DNA from: Lewinellaceae bacterium
GTDB taxonomy: Bacteria; Bacteroidota; Bacteroidia; Chitinophagales; Saprospiraceae
NCBI GenBank assembly: GCA_020636195.1
Contig: JACJYH010000003.1
Span: forward strand, 434,001 to 498,000
DNA length: 64,000 bases
Direction: 5' to 3'
Part shown: piece after piece, positions 52,333 through 60,088 of the stretch
Position numbering within the stretch: the stretch's first letter is position 1
Layout: each line of letters starts with the position of its first letter
Translations under genes and position numbers: made by a program
Notes under the pieces: generated by a model
Told to the model about the DNA's origin: nothing
The model's database searches: none
What the model saw: the letters and a program-made list of their open reading frames with translations, nothing else

Positions 52333-52638
52333 ATGCAAGTAACATTTCAAACAGTTCACTTCACTGCTGATCAAAAGTTGAAAGATTATATTGATGAAAA
52401 ATTACAAAAATTAGAAAAGTTTTATCCCAAAATTCTACAATCCACTGTGTTTCTAAAATTAGAAAATTCAGGTCAAGTCAAAGATAAGGTGGTGGAAATC
52501 AAAATGAGTGTTCCGGGTTCCGTCCTCATGGCCACCAACACAGACAAAACCTTTGAATCATCCTTTGATTCAGCTATAGACAACTTGAAAAGACAATTGA
52601 AAAAATTAAATGACAAGATTCAAGCTGCTCAAAGATAA
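52333..52638 (+). CDS. hpf: Ribosome hibernation-promoting factor (short HPF/RaiA)
   Basis: A 101-aa protein of the HPF/RaiA family that binds the 30S decoding centre in stationary phase. The typical beta-alpha-beta-beta-beta-alpha sequence is visible: VTFQTVHFTADQKLKDYIDE, KLEKFYPKILQSTVFLKLE, KVVEIKMSVPG, SFDSAIDNLKRQLKKLNDKI. It lacks the long-HPF C-terminal dimerisation domain, so it is the short form. It ends just before a strong terminator. Confidence 0.95.
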   Translation: MQVTFQTVHFTADQKLKDYIDEKLQKLEKFYPKILQSTVFLKLENSGQVKDKVVEIKMSVPGSVLMATNTDKTFESSFDSAIDNLKRQLKKLNDKIQAAQR

Positions 52639-52666
52639 GTGTAGTTTCTTTTTTAAAGTAAAAATA

Positions 52667-52698
52667 AAAGCCTCCAAATTTTGGGGGCTTTTTTTATT
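52667..52698 (+). terminator. Terminator after hpf
   Basis: Stem AAGCCTCC with GGGGGCTT around AAATTTT, followed by a T7 run; 29 bases after the hpf stop. It closes the xerC-hpf unit. Confidence 0.85.
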
Positions 52699-52904
52699 CC
52701 TGCTGGATACTACAGCTCATGAAAAAGAGCTTAAGAAAAAGTATAAAAGCGACTCCTCTAAAAAAAGTTTGTCTACTATTTACTTCCCTATGAGTGTATC
52801 TTGAAATAATGTTCACCCATCATAAAATAAATACTTCAAATGACTATGCTATATCAAAATTTTTTACTTGCTTTGCAAATAATTAGTATGCTAACTTTTT
52901 TATT

Positions 52905-53369
52905 GTGACACGAGAAGCCAATTTCCTCAAAGTAGAGCATGAATTGTCGGGATTCACCATAGAAAAGTTGTCACGTATGATGAAATTATCATTCTCCCGC
53001 AAACTGTTGGCAAATGAAAATATCAACATTACTGTAGATCAATGGGTGTGCTTGAAACTTTTAGATCAATATGGTCAAATGAATCAACAGCAGCTGTCTG
53101 ACCATTCGCTAAAGGATGCGCCAACGCTTACGAGGATCATAGACAAATTAGAGGCTAAAGCACTCATCGCCAAGGCACCTGATCCGAACGATAGAAGAAA
53201 AACCAACCTTTCATTGACCGATGAAGGTGAAACCATGGTAGCTCGGATAAAACCAATACTGCAATCTTTTCGATCAGAAGTATATAGTGGCATTTCTGCA
53301 TCAGAATTACACACGATGGAAGAAATCATTCACAAGATATTTTCAAATTTAAATTATTTAAATCAATAA
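52905..53369 (+). CDS. MarR-family regulator of tyrosine catabolism
   Basis: A 154-aa winged-helix protein. ITVDQWVCLKLLDQYGQMNQ, DHSLKDAPTLTRIIDKLEAK (recognition helix) and the wing DPNDRRKTNLSLTDEG are typical MarR. It begins with GTG 52905; an upstream TTG...TAACTTTT pair (about 52872-52900) could be its promoter, with a very short leader. It ends one base before hmgA, so regulator and enzymes are one operon. MarR proteins usually repress until an aromatic ligand binds; homogentisate or 4-hydroxyphenylpyruvate is a reasonable guess. Confidence 0.9.
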   Translation: MTREANFLKVEHELSGFTIEKLSRMMKLSFSRKLLANENINITVDQWVCLKLLDQYGQMNQQQLSDHSLKDAPTLTRIIDKLEAKALIAKAPDPNDRRKTNLSLTDEGETMVARIKPILQSFRSEVYSGISASELHTMEEIIHKIFSNLNYLNQ

Positions 53370-53370
53370 T

Positions 53371-54525
53371 ATGCATTACTTTTCTCTTGGGCAAATACCA
53401 CAAAAAAGACATGTGCAATTTAGAAAACCGGACGGAAGCCTTTACAGTGAGCAATTATTTTCTACTGAAGGCTTCAGCGATATGTATTCTTTATTGTACC
53501 ACAACCACCCGCCTACCCTCATAAAACAAGTTGGAGATCCCATAAACGTAGCACCGAAGACCATCCACGACAAACAATTGAAACACAGAAGTCTTCAAGG
53601 GTTTAAAATTACTCCTGAAGAAGATTATTTGGACAGTAGAAAACCTGTTTTGGTCAATCACGAATGCCGGATTTCATTATCAGCACCGACAACATCCATG
53701 ACGGATTACTTTTTCAAGAATGCTGATGCCGATGAGTGCATCTTCGTACATGTAGGTTCTGGCACATTGAAGACCATGTACGGTGATATCAGATTTGGTT
53801 ATGGTGACTACCTTGTGATACCACGTGGTACCATTTATCAGTTTCAGTTTGACGACAGCAATAATAGATTATTTATTGTAGAATCTACGACACCTATTTT
53901 GACACCAAGAAGGTATAGAAATGACTTTGGCCAGTTGATGGAGCATTCACCGTTTTGCGAAAGGGATATTAGGAAACCATCCGTGTTGGTGACCTATGAT
54001 GAAATGGGAGATTATCTGCTATACATAAAAAAGCAAGACAATCTCTATCCGTATCATTACAGTTCACATCCGTTTGATGTGGTAGGCTGGGATGGATTTT
54101 GTTACCCCTACGCATTTTCTATCCATAACTTTGAACCTATTACGGGCAGAGTGCATCTACCGCCACCGATCCATCAGACTTTTGAAACACGAGGATTTGT
54201 CATCTGTTCTTTTGTTCCTCGTCTCTATGACTACCATCCACAAGCTATACCGGCGCCATACAATCATAGCAATATCGATAGCGATGAAGTGCTCTACTAC
54301 GTAGATGGCGAATTTATGAGTAGAAAGCATGTGGACAAAGGACAAATTACTTTGCATCCGGCAGGAATCCCACACGGTCCGCATCCCGGCACTGTAGAAC
54401 GCAGCATCGGCCAAAAGGAAACATTAGAGCTCGCAGTAATGGTGGACACTTTCAAGCCACTATTGATGACAAACTATGCTGCCGAGATCGAAGACGACGC
54501 ATACGCACTCAGTTGGACACATTAA
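53371..54525 (+). CDS. hmgA: Homogentisate 1,2-dioxygenase
   Basis: A 384-aa iron(II) enzyme opening the ring of homogentisate to maleylacetoacetate in tyrosine and phenylalanine degradation. Visible motifs: YHNHPPTLI near the N-terminus, FVHVGSGTLKTMYGDI with the cupin-like PRGTIYQFQF, GRVHLPPPIHQTFETRGF and the C-terminal LHPAGIPHGPHPGTVE, which carry the expected His/Glu iron ligands. Shorter than eukaryotic enzymes (about 445) but usual for Bacteroidota. It starts with ATG one base after the MarR stop; hpd follows 29 bases later. Confidence 0.96.
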   Translation: MHYFSLGQIPQKRHVQFRKPDGSLYSEQLFSTEGFSDMYSLLYHNHPPTLIKQVGDPINVAPKTIHDKQLKHRSLQGFKITPEEDYLDSRKPVLVNHECRISLSAPTTSMTDYFFKNADADECIFVHVGSGTLKTMYGDIRFGYGDYLVIPRGTIYQFQFDDSNNRLFIVESTTPILTPRRYRNDFGQLMEHSPFCERDIRKPSVLVTYDEMGDYLLYIKKQDNLYPYHYSSHPFDVVGWDGFCYPYAFSIHNFEPITGRVHLPPPIHQTFETRGFVICSFVPRLYDYHPQAIPAPYNHSNIDSDEVLYYVDGEFMSRKHVDKGQITLHPAGIPHGPHPGTVERSIGQKETLELAVMVDTFKPLLMTNYAAEIEDDAYALSWTH

Positions 54526-54554
54526 TTTTCTAATACATAAAATATAACAATCAA

Positions 54555-55679
54555 ATGAATACAGCAACCATCATGAATTCTATGACAGAATCGGATACCT
54601 TCCCAATCAATGGAACCGATTTTATTGAATTCTATGTAGGCAATGCCAAACAAGCTTCTTTATATTATCAACACTGTCTAGGATTCGAACTGATAGCGTA
54701 TAGAGGTCCTGAAACCGGGTCAAGGGACATTGTCTCCTATGTAGTAAAACAAGGCAAAGTCGTCTTTGTGCTCACATCGGCACTCAATCCCAACCATGAA
54801 ATACTCAAACATGTGGCACAGCATGGAGATGGCGTAAAAGTTTTGGCTCTTTGGGTGGACAATGCCAGAGATGCGTATCAAAAAGCGATAGAAAGAGGAG
54901 CGGAAAGTGCTTTCGAACCTTATAAAATTGAAGATGAATTTGGTTATATCATCGTAGCTGCCATCAAAACATACGGCGAAACCATCCATACATTGGTGGA
55001 AAGGAGCAATTACAGCGGACCATTTATGCCGGGATATAGACCTGCAAAAAGTGAAGTGGCTGTAAAACCATTGGGATTCAAATATGTAGATCACTGCGTT
55101 GGAAATGTTGAATTGGGTCAAATGAACCGCTGGGTCAAATTCTATGAAGAAGTTTTAGGATTCAAACTATTAGTTACATTTGATGACAAAGACATCTCAA
55201 CTGAATACTCGGCACTGATGAGCAAAGTTGTGAGCAACGGAAATGGTTATATAAAATTCCCGATCAATGAACCGGCAAATGGAAAGAAAAAATCTCAAAT
55301 AGAAGAGTATTTGGATTTCTACAAAAGTGCTGGTGTGCAACATATCGCTCTAGAAACAGACAATATTTTAGCAACGGTAGAAGGCATGCGTAAAAATGGA
55401 ATTGAATTTTTATACGTACCGGATAATTATTATGAAGACGTTTTGGATAGAGTTGGCAAGATCGATGAAACCATAGAAGATCTGAAACGGCTGAATATTC
55501 TTGTGGATAGAGACGAAGAAGGATACCTTCTTCAAATATTCACAAAACCAATTCAAGATAGACCTACAGTTTTCTTTGAGATTATAGAACGACATGGTGC
55601 AAAATCTTTTGGTAAAGGAAACTTCAAGGCGCTTTTTGAAAGTATAGAAAGAGAACAAGAATTGAGAGGCAATTTGTAG
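54555..55679 (+). CDS. hpd: 4-hydroxyphenylpyruvate dioxygenase
   Basis: A 374-aa non-haem iron enzyme producing homogentisate from 4-hydroxyphenylpyruvate. Two VOC domains: the N-terminal one (FIEFYVGNAKQASLYYQHCL) is non-catalytic; the C-terminal one carries the iron ligands His180 (YVDHCVGNV), His263 (GVQHIALET) and Glu342 (FFEIIERHG). The conserved C-terminal lid (GAKSFGKGNFKALFESIERE) is intact. It is directly downstream of hmgA, so the substrate flow matches gene order in reverse. A strong terminator follows. Confidence 0.97.
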   Translation: MNTATIMNSMTESDTFPINGTDFIEFYVGNAKQASLYYQHCLGFELIAYRGPETGSRDIVSYVVKQGKVVFVLTSALNPNHEILKHVAQHGDGVKVLALWVDNARDAYQKAIERGAESAFEPYKIEDEFGYIIVAAIKTYGETIHTLVERSNYSGPFMPGYRPAKSEVAVKPLGFKYVDHCVGNVELGQMNRWVKFYEEVLGFKLLVTFDDKDISTEYSALMSKVVSNGNGYIKFPINEPANGKKKSQIEEYLDFYKSAGVQHIALETDNILATVEGMRKNGIEFLYVPDNYYEDVLDRVGKIDETIEDLKRLNILVDRDEEGYLLQIFTKPIQDRPTVFFEIIERHGAKSFGKGNFKALFESIEREQELRGNL

Positions 55680-55779
55680 TCCTTCGTTGTACTAAACTAT
55701 GTAGGTTCGAGTTTTGAAATATTTAAGTTTAACCTATTGATTACATACATTCTATAGATTATAAAAATTTGCAACATAA

Positions 55780-55820
55780 TGAGCAGGAATTCTAATGTAT
55801 TAGATTCCTGCTTATTTTTA
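55780..55820 (+). terminator. Terminator after hpd
   Basis: Stem AGCAGGAATTCTAAT with ATTAGATTCCTGCT (one bulged T), two-base loop, then TTATTTTTAT. About 100 bases after the hpd stop. Confidence 0.85.
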
Positions 55821-55881
55821 TATCTTGATGAATTCCTTTCGTAACTTGAAATACCCACTTTTGTCGATAAAACCCTAAGTT

Positions 55882-55946
55882 TAGTATAGTACTATCCTAA
55901 ATTGAGTACTATGTATTGCAATATACTAAAAGGCGTCTTACCTTTG
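55882..55946 (+). promoter_or_regulatory. Promoter and probable PadR operator
   Basis: TTG (55916-55918), 20 bases, TACCTTTG (55939-55946): a full Bacteroidota promoter, 27 bases before the padR ATG. The -33 TTG sits inside a perfect 10-bp palindrome TATTGCAATA (55914-55923), and a second inverted repeat TAGTA-N3-TACTA lies at 55882-55894. Symmetric sites overlapping -33 suggest autorepression by the downstream PadR protein. Confidence 0.6.
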
Positions 55947-55972
55947 CGTCGTAATCATTAAAATAAAAGGCA

Positions 55973-56323
55973 ATGGATGATTTTGATTTGAAATTGGAAA
56001 ACACAAAGGCGCAGATGCGCAAAGGAGTTTTAGAACTCTGTGTGTTGTCCATCATCGCAAAAGAAGAAGCATATCCTTCTGACATCATCAATAAACTCAA
56101 AGATTCGAGATTGATCGTCGTGGAAGGAACGATTTACCCGCTTTTAAACCGACTGAAAGATGCCAATCTATTGGACTACAATTGGAAGGAGTCCAAGTCA
56201 GGCCCTCCAAGGAAGTACTATCAAATCACACAAAAAGGAGGTGATTTTTTGGAGAACCTTCGTGAAACTTGGCAAGATCTAATAGACGCAGTACAACATT
56301 CTCAAAATTCTCAAAATTCTTAA
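55973..56323 (+). CDS. PadR-family transcriptional regulator
   Basis: A 116-aa winged-helix protein of the short PadR type. MRKGVLELCVLSIIAKEEAY, PSDIINKLKDSRLIVVEGTI, YPLLNRLKDANLLDYNWKES, GPPRKYYQITQKGGDFLENL are classic PadR motifs, and the C-terminal helix is for dimerisation. It is followed four bases later by a PspC-domain gene, a pairing seen widely in Bacteroidota. Likely represses its own operon through the palindromes upstream. The inducing signal is unknown; envelope stress is suggested by the partner. Confidence 0.93.
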   Translation: MDDFDLKLENTKAQMRKGVLELCVLSIIAKEEAYPSDIINKLKDSRLIVVEGTIYPLLNRLKDANLLDYNWKESKSGPPRKYYQITQKGGDFLENLRETWQDLIDAVQHSQNSQNS

Positions 56324-56327
56324 ATCA

Positions 56328-57851
56328 ATGAACAAGACATTTAATATCAACTTAGGAGGTTATCCATTTGCCATCGATGATGATGCATATACATATATAC
56401 ACAACTATCTATCCAGTATCAGAAGCCATTTTTCAACATCAGAAGGCTGTGATGAAATATTGTATGATATAGAAGTCCGCATGGCTGAACTCTTCCAAGA
56501 TAGCCTAAGAGGGCGTTCCATAATAGGTATGAAGGAAGTCGATGAGGTCATTGCCATCATGGGAAAACCCGAAGATTTTGGAGCAGATCCCATCCAAGAC
56601 CCTGATGCCTATTATAGCTCACACCAATCAAAAGCTCATGAAGGTATAGGCGTCGGAAAAAGGTTGTTTAGAGACCCTGATGATAAAAAAATAGCAGGTG
56701 TTTGCTCAGGAATTTCCAATTACTTTGGCATTGAAGACCCGATCTGGATTAGGCTTGCCTTCGTTGTGCTAGTGATTGTCGGAGGTGTTGGCATCATTCC
56801 ATATATCCTCTTGTGGATATTGGTTCCCTTGGCTACTACAGCCGGAGACAAGCTGGCCATGAAGGGCGAACCTACCACCATTCAAAACATAGCAAATCTC
56901 GTAGAGAGGGAAATTTCCGATTTAGGAGATCAAATCAACAAATGGAGCCACGATATAGGCAGTAAAAAAAAAAGTAGTATAGCATCCGAAACATCCACCA
57001 TTCCATCATTCTTATACAGCATTATCAACGCCATTACCAAGGTGCTCAATGTGGTAATAAAAGTGTTTTTCAAGTCTTTCAAAGCATTATTTATTGCGAT
57101 AGCAATTATTCTAGTAACAAGTTTGGCCATAGCATGGGCAGCTTCCGTAGGAGGCACCATGATTTCTTACCCCGTATGGATGAGCCTTGGACCAAAAGCA
57201 TCGTGGATTTCATTTTTAGGGATGATTGCAGCTATCATAATTATAACTGTTCCTATTCTCTGGATTATATTTTTCATTTCGAGATTGGCTTTCAGATATA
57301 GACCAAATAGAAACTTTTCCATAGGAATGATGTTGGCTTGGATTGGTGCCATCGTAGTTGCGTCTTTTGTCGCCATGAAAACCGTAACAGAATATTCTTC
57401 AATGACTGTAGATGAAAGCAGTATGACCTTTCCAACTCAAAACAAAACACTGATAATCAAGGGAATTGGTCAAACTTTTGAAAATAATATAATCAATTTG
57501 GGTCCAATCAAATTTTTAAGTAGTGATGGAATCAATGCCACTGAATGGATGGTTCCCATTACCCAAGTCATTGTTCATAAACGAGATAATGTTGGAAATA
57601 TTCAGGTAACAAAATCCATTTATTCCAAAGGTGCATCAACGAAAGAAGCCAAAGAAAACATGTTAAAAATCAATTCTGATATCTACCTTTCCAATGAGAC
57701 ATTATTTGTTCCTCAAGGTATGATAATTGGGCGAAATGATAGATTCAGAGACCAAAAGATCATCATAAATATTGATGTACCGAAGGACATGGAAGTCAAA
57801 TTAGATCCAAGCTTGCATTTGAAAGAATTTTATCAAGATGAAACTCTTTAA
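56328..57851 (+). CDS. PspC-domain membrane protein
   Basis: A 507-aa protein. N-terminal soluble region (1-115: NINLGGYPFAIDDDAYTYIH, EVDEVIAIMGKPEDFG), then the PspC domain (about 118-185: KRLFRDPDDKKIAGVCSGIS, YFGIEDPIWIRLAFV, YILLWILVPLA) with its hairpin of transmembrane helices, further helices at about 240-265, 293-320 and 330-350, and a C-terminal soluble beta-rich domain (about 365-507) probably outside the membrane. PspC senses or stabilises the envelope in phage-shock-type responses. Coupled to PadR; the operon is a likely envelope-stress module. Confidence 0.9.
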   Translation: MNKTFNINLGGYPFAIDDDAYTYIHNYLSSIRSHFSTSEGCDEILYDIEVRMAELFQDSLRGRSIIGMKEVDEVIAIMGKPEDFGADPIQDPDAYYSSHQSKAHEGIGVGKRLFRDPDDKKIAGVCSGISNYFGIEDPIWIRLAFVVLVIVGGVGIIPYILLWILVPLATTAGDKLAMKGEPTTIQNIANLVEREISDLGDQINKWSHDIGSKKKSSIASETSTIPSFLYSIINAITKVLNVVIKVFFKSFKALFIAIAIILVTSLAIAWAASVGGTMISYPVWMSLGPKASWISFLGMIAAIIIITVPILWIIFFISRLAFRYRPNRNFSIGMMLAWIGAIVVASFVAMKTVTEYSSMTVDESSMTFPTQNKTLIIKGIGQTFENNIINLGPIKFLSSDGINATEWMVPITQVIVHKRDNVGNIQVTKSIYSKGASTKEAKENMLKINSDIYLSNETLFVPQGMIIGRNDRFRDQKIIINIDVPKDMEVKLDPSLHLKEFYQDETL

Positions 57852-57868
57852 TGTAAGAACGTGATGAC

Positions 57869-58579
57869 TTAATCCTGTTTTCCATTGTAGAGGAGGATGG
57901 ATATTCCAAATAATGTGATATCGTCTTCTAAATTTACGGGAGCTTGGTAATTTTCGATGATCTGCTCTTGAAGTGCTTGATCAAATTTAGAAATATTTAA
58001 TCCGGTCAAGGGAACTTGCACATAAGGTTTGAATGCGATGCCCACCTTTTGTCCTGGATATTGAAAAAGCAAATAAAATTTACTGGCTAAACCACTCTCT
58101 GAATTTATTAAACTCTTTTTCCTCTGTACTCCGGGAATATCGGTTTTTATACGGTAAGTTCTATAACCGATGGAAGCGCCATATCCAAATTTTCCTAGAT
58201 AGTTTTCGATACCAACACTATATTCTGTCAAAGAATAGAACCACTTATCTTGGAACAATTGATTGCTTGGTAAAGTAGCATACACATCACTTTTACTGCT
58301 CATGCTTGACCATGATAATTCAAATCCGACCCGATTCAATCTATATCTCAATCCTATTTCCAACCCATTCATGAATTTTATATTATTGAGATTGTCATGA
58401 ACATTGGCTTCTTCATCGACCAATTTTTGGTTAAAGGCATTGATAATGGCATTTGAATTTTCAGCAGAAACTTTCGCTCCTATGTATCCCACCTTAAGAT
58501 TTACTTGCGCCTGAATAGGTGTGGAAAACATGAAAACCACAATGACACAAATATACTTACAAAATTCTTTTTGGAACAT
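57869..58579 (-). CDS. Outer-membrane beta-barrel protein (236 aa)
   Basis: Signal peptide at about 1-25 (YICVIVVFMFSTPIQA, cut before QVNLKVGY). The mature part has a barrel-like pattern: LKVGYIGAKVSAENSN, FMNGLEIGLRYRLNRVGFEL, YGASIGYRTYRIKTD, FGISILLYNGKQ. No catalytic motif or TonB plug. It is convergent to the PspC gene with 17 bases between stops. Single-gene unit with a promoter at 58623-58630. Function unknown. Confidence 0.75.
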   Translation of the reverse strand: MFQKEFCKYICVIVVFMFSTPIQAQVNLKVGYIGAKVSAENSNAIINAFNQKLVDEEANVHDNLNNIKFMNGLEIGLRYRLNRVGFELSWSSMSSKSDVYATLPSNQLFQDKWFYSLTEYSVGIENYLGKFGYGASIGYRTYRIKTDIPGVQRKKSLINSESGLASKFYLLFQYPGQKVGIAFKPYVQVPLTGLNISKFDQALQEQIIENYQAPVNLEDDITLFGISILLYNGKQD

Positions 58580-58895
58580 TCCGAGTAATTTTACAAAAAA
58601 TCGATATTGTCGATTGAAACCACAAAGTTAAGTATAAAATATGTACTAAAATCTTTGACCATCAAAAATCCGGTAAATATAATTCATATAGACTTCGGTT
58701 TCACTAAGATATGATAATGCCATCTTCCAATATTATGCCTATTTTCAATGATAGACATCTAAATCTGAACCTATTTTAAGAACATTTACTAAAATAATAT
58801 TGTTGGTGTTTTGATTTTAGTAAAAGGAAGATTATAGTGACTTTTACAAAAATTTATAAGAATCATCATCAAAAGATCTAATAATCGCAATAGGA
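58580..58895. other. Divergent intergenic region
   Basis: About 315 AT-rich bases. It holds the minus-strand promoter box at 58623-58630; no clear box for the ferredoxin operon on the plus strand. I see no small gene, repeat or RNA. Confidence 0.5.
58623..58630 (-). promoter_or_regulatory. -7 promoter box of the 236-aa barrel gene
   Basis: TAACTTTG on the minus strand, an exact TAnnTTTG match, about 43 bases before the ATG at 58579. Confidence 0.5.
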
Positions 58896-59237
58896 ATGGC
58901 AAAAATAATTTTCAATTTTGAAGATTCTGAAATCCCATCCATAACAGTGGAAGGTGCTGAGGCCGGATTGTCTATACTTGAAGTTACAGAAGACCATGAT
59001 GTTCATTTGAATCACAATTGTGGTGGCGTTTGTGCTTGTTCTACGTGTCACATCTATGTACACAAAGGCGATGAATCTCTTGAAGAAATATCAGACAAAG
59101 AAGAAGACTTCATCGATAGAGCCATCAACCCGAGATTGGAATCAAGATTGGCATGTCAATGCATTATTTTGGATGATGATGCTGAAATTCATGTCACTAT
59201 TCCTGATCAAAAGCAGATTATTGGCCACGAACATTGA
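58896..59237 (+). CDS. fdx: [2Fe-2S] ferredoxin, adrenodoxin/ISC type
   Basis: A 113-aa ferredoxin. Cluster ligands fit C-x5-C-x2-C-x35-C: Cys42, Cys48, Cys51 and Cys87 in NCGGVCACSTC and LACQCII. Extra cysteines at 46 and 89 are present. Acidic surface helices (DESLEEISDKEED) suit docking to an electron donor. ISC-type ferredoxin supplies electrons to IscU/IscS cluster assembly. The next gene, iscX, 48 bases downstream, supports that role, though iscS, iscU, hscA and hscB are not in the window. Confidence 0.94.
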   Translation: MAKIIFNFEDSEIPSITVEGAEAGLSILEVTEDHDVHLNHNCGGVCACSTCHIYVHKGDESLEEISDKEEDFIDRAINPRLESRLACQCIILDDDAEIHVTIPDQKQIIGHEH

Positions 59238-59285
59238 GCAAATTTTTCACTCCGATAACATTATTAATACTAAAGCAGTCAGAAT

Positions 59286-59531
59286 ATGGCATTTGAAGAT
59301 ATAGATAACCACCCAATGGATTGGAATGATTACGAAGATATTGCTATGAAGCTATATGACCGATTTGGGGACGATTTTAATGAGGGCAAAATTTATAGAA
59401 TCAGGTTTACAGACCTCATCAATTGGGTGCTCGAAATTCCGAATTTCACAGGACAACGTGAAGATTGCCATGAAGGTCACCTTGAGCAAATTCAAGCCAA
59501 ATGGGTATATGAATGGCGTGATAATCAATAA
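59286..59531 (+). CDS. iscX: Iron-sulfur assembly protein IscX
   Basis: An 81-aa acidic protein matching IscX: MDWNDYEDIAMKLYDRFGDD, RIRFTDLINWVLEIPNFTGQ, HLEQIQAKWVYEWRDN. IscX binds IscS at the frataxin site and modulates cluster synthesis with iron. Length is slightly longer than E. coli IscX (66 aa). Between fdx and kdsC on the same strand; the 31 bases to kdsC leave room for co-transcription. Confidence 0.93.
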   Translation: MAFEDIDNHPMDWNDYEDIAMKLYDRFGDDFNEGKIYRIRFTDLINWVLEIPNFTGQREDCHEGHLEQIQAKWVYEWRDNQ

Positions 59532-59562
59532 TTTATTTATTTAAATATTTTAACATATTTAC

Positions 59563-60075
59563 ATGTTAGACCATTCACTTTTGCATAAAATAAACACATT
59601 TATTTTTGATGTGGATGGAGTGTTTACAGATGGAAAAATACTCGTAACCGAATCTGGAGAATTGCTCAGAAGCATGCATACTAGAGACGGTCAAGCATTG
59701 GTCCTCGCACTTGAAGCAGGATACACTATTGCGATCATCACCAAGGGATACAGCGCAGGCGTCAGAAAGCGATTTGAAAAATTAGGAATTACGCACATTT
59801 ATGACAGCCTAAAAGAAAAGAAATCCGCATTCCATCATTTTGTAGATTCGCAACAAATAGAAAAAGAGAATATTGTCTATATGGGTGACGACATTCCTGA
59901 TCTTCCCATATTTGATCTGGTTTCTATCGCTGCATGTCCTAAAGATGCTGTACCTGAAGTCATTGCAAAATGCAACTATATTTCACCCAAGGAAGGGGGA
60001 AAAGGTTGTGTTCGCGAGTTGATTGAAAGGGTTATGCGGGTACAAGGAAAATGGAATCATTCCATTTCAAAGTGA
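59563..60075 (+). CDS. kdsC: KDO-8-phosphate phosphatase
   Basis: A 170-aa HAD hydrolase of the KdsC type, removing phosphate from KDO-8-phosphate. HAD motif I DVDGVFTDG (16-24, Asp16 and Asp18), the middle TRDGQALVLALEAGY, motif II region IIT-KGYSAGVRKRFEKLG, and motif III GDDIPDLP (108-115). It has no cap domain, as usual for this tetrameric family. Partner enzyme KdsA is encoded at 47128-47955 in a separate operon. Here it is associated with fdx and iscX instead. Confidence 0.96.
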   Translation: MLDHSLLHKINTFIFDVDGVFTDGKILVTESGELLRSMHTRDGQALVLALEAGYTIAIITKGYSAGVRKRFEKLGITHIYDSLKEKKSAFHHFVDSQQIEKENIVYMGDDIPDLPIFDLVSIAACPKDAVPEVIAKCNYISPKEGGKGCVRELIERVMRVQGKWNHSISK

Positions 60076-60088
60076 TCAAATGACTACA

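Noticed and set aside
55410..55658. Minus-strand frame inside hpd
   Set aside because: Shadow of hpd, whose catalytic residues are intact on the plus strand.
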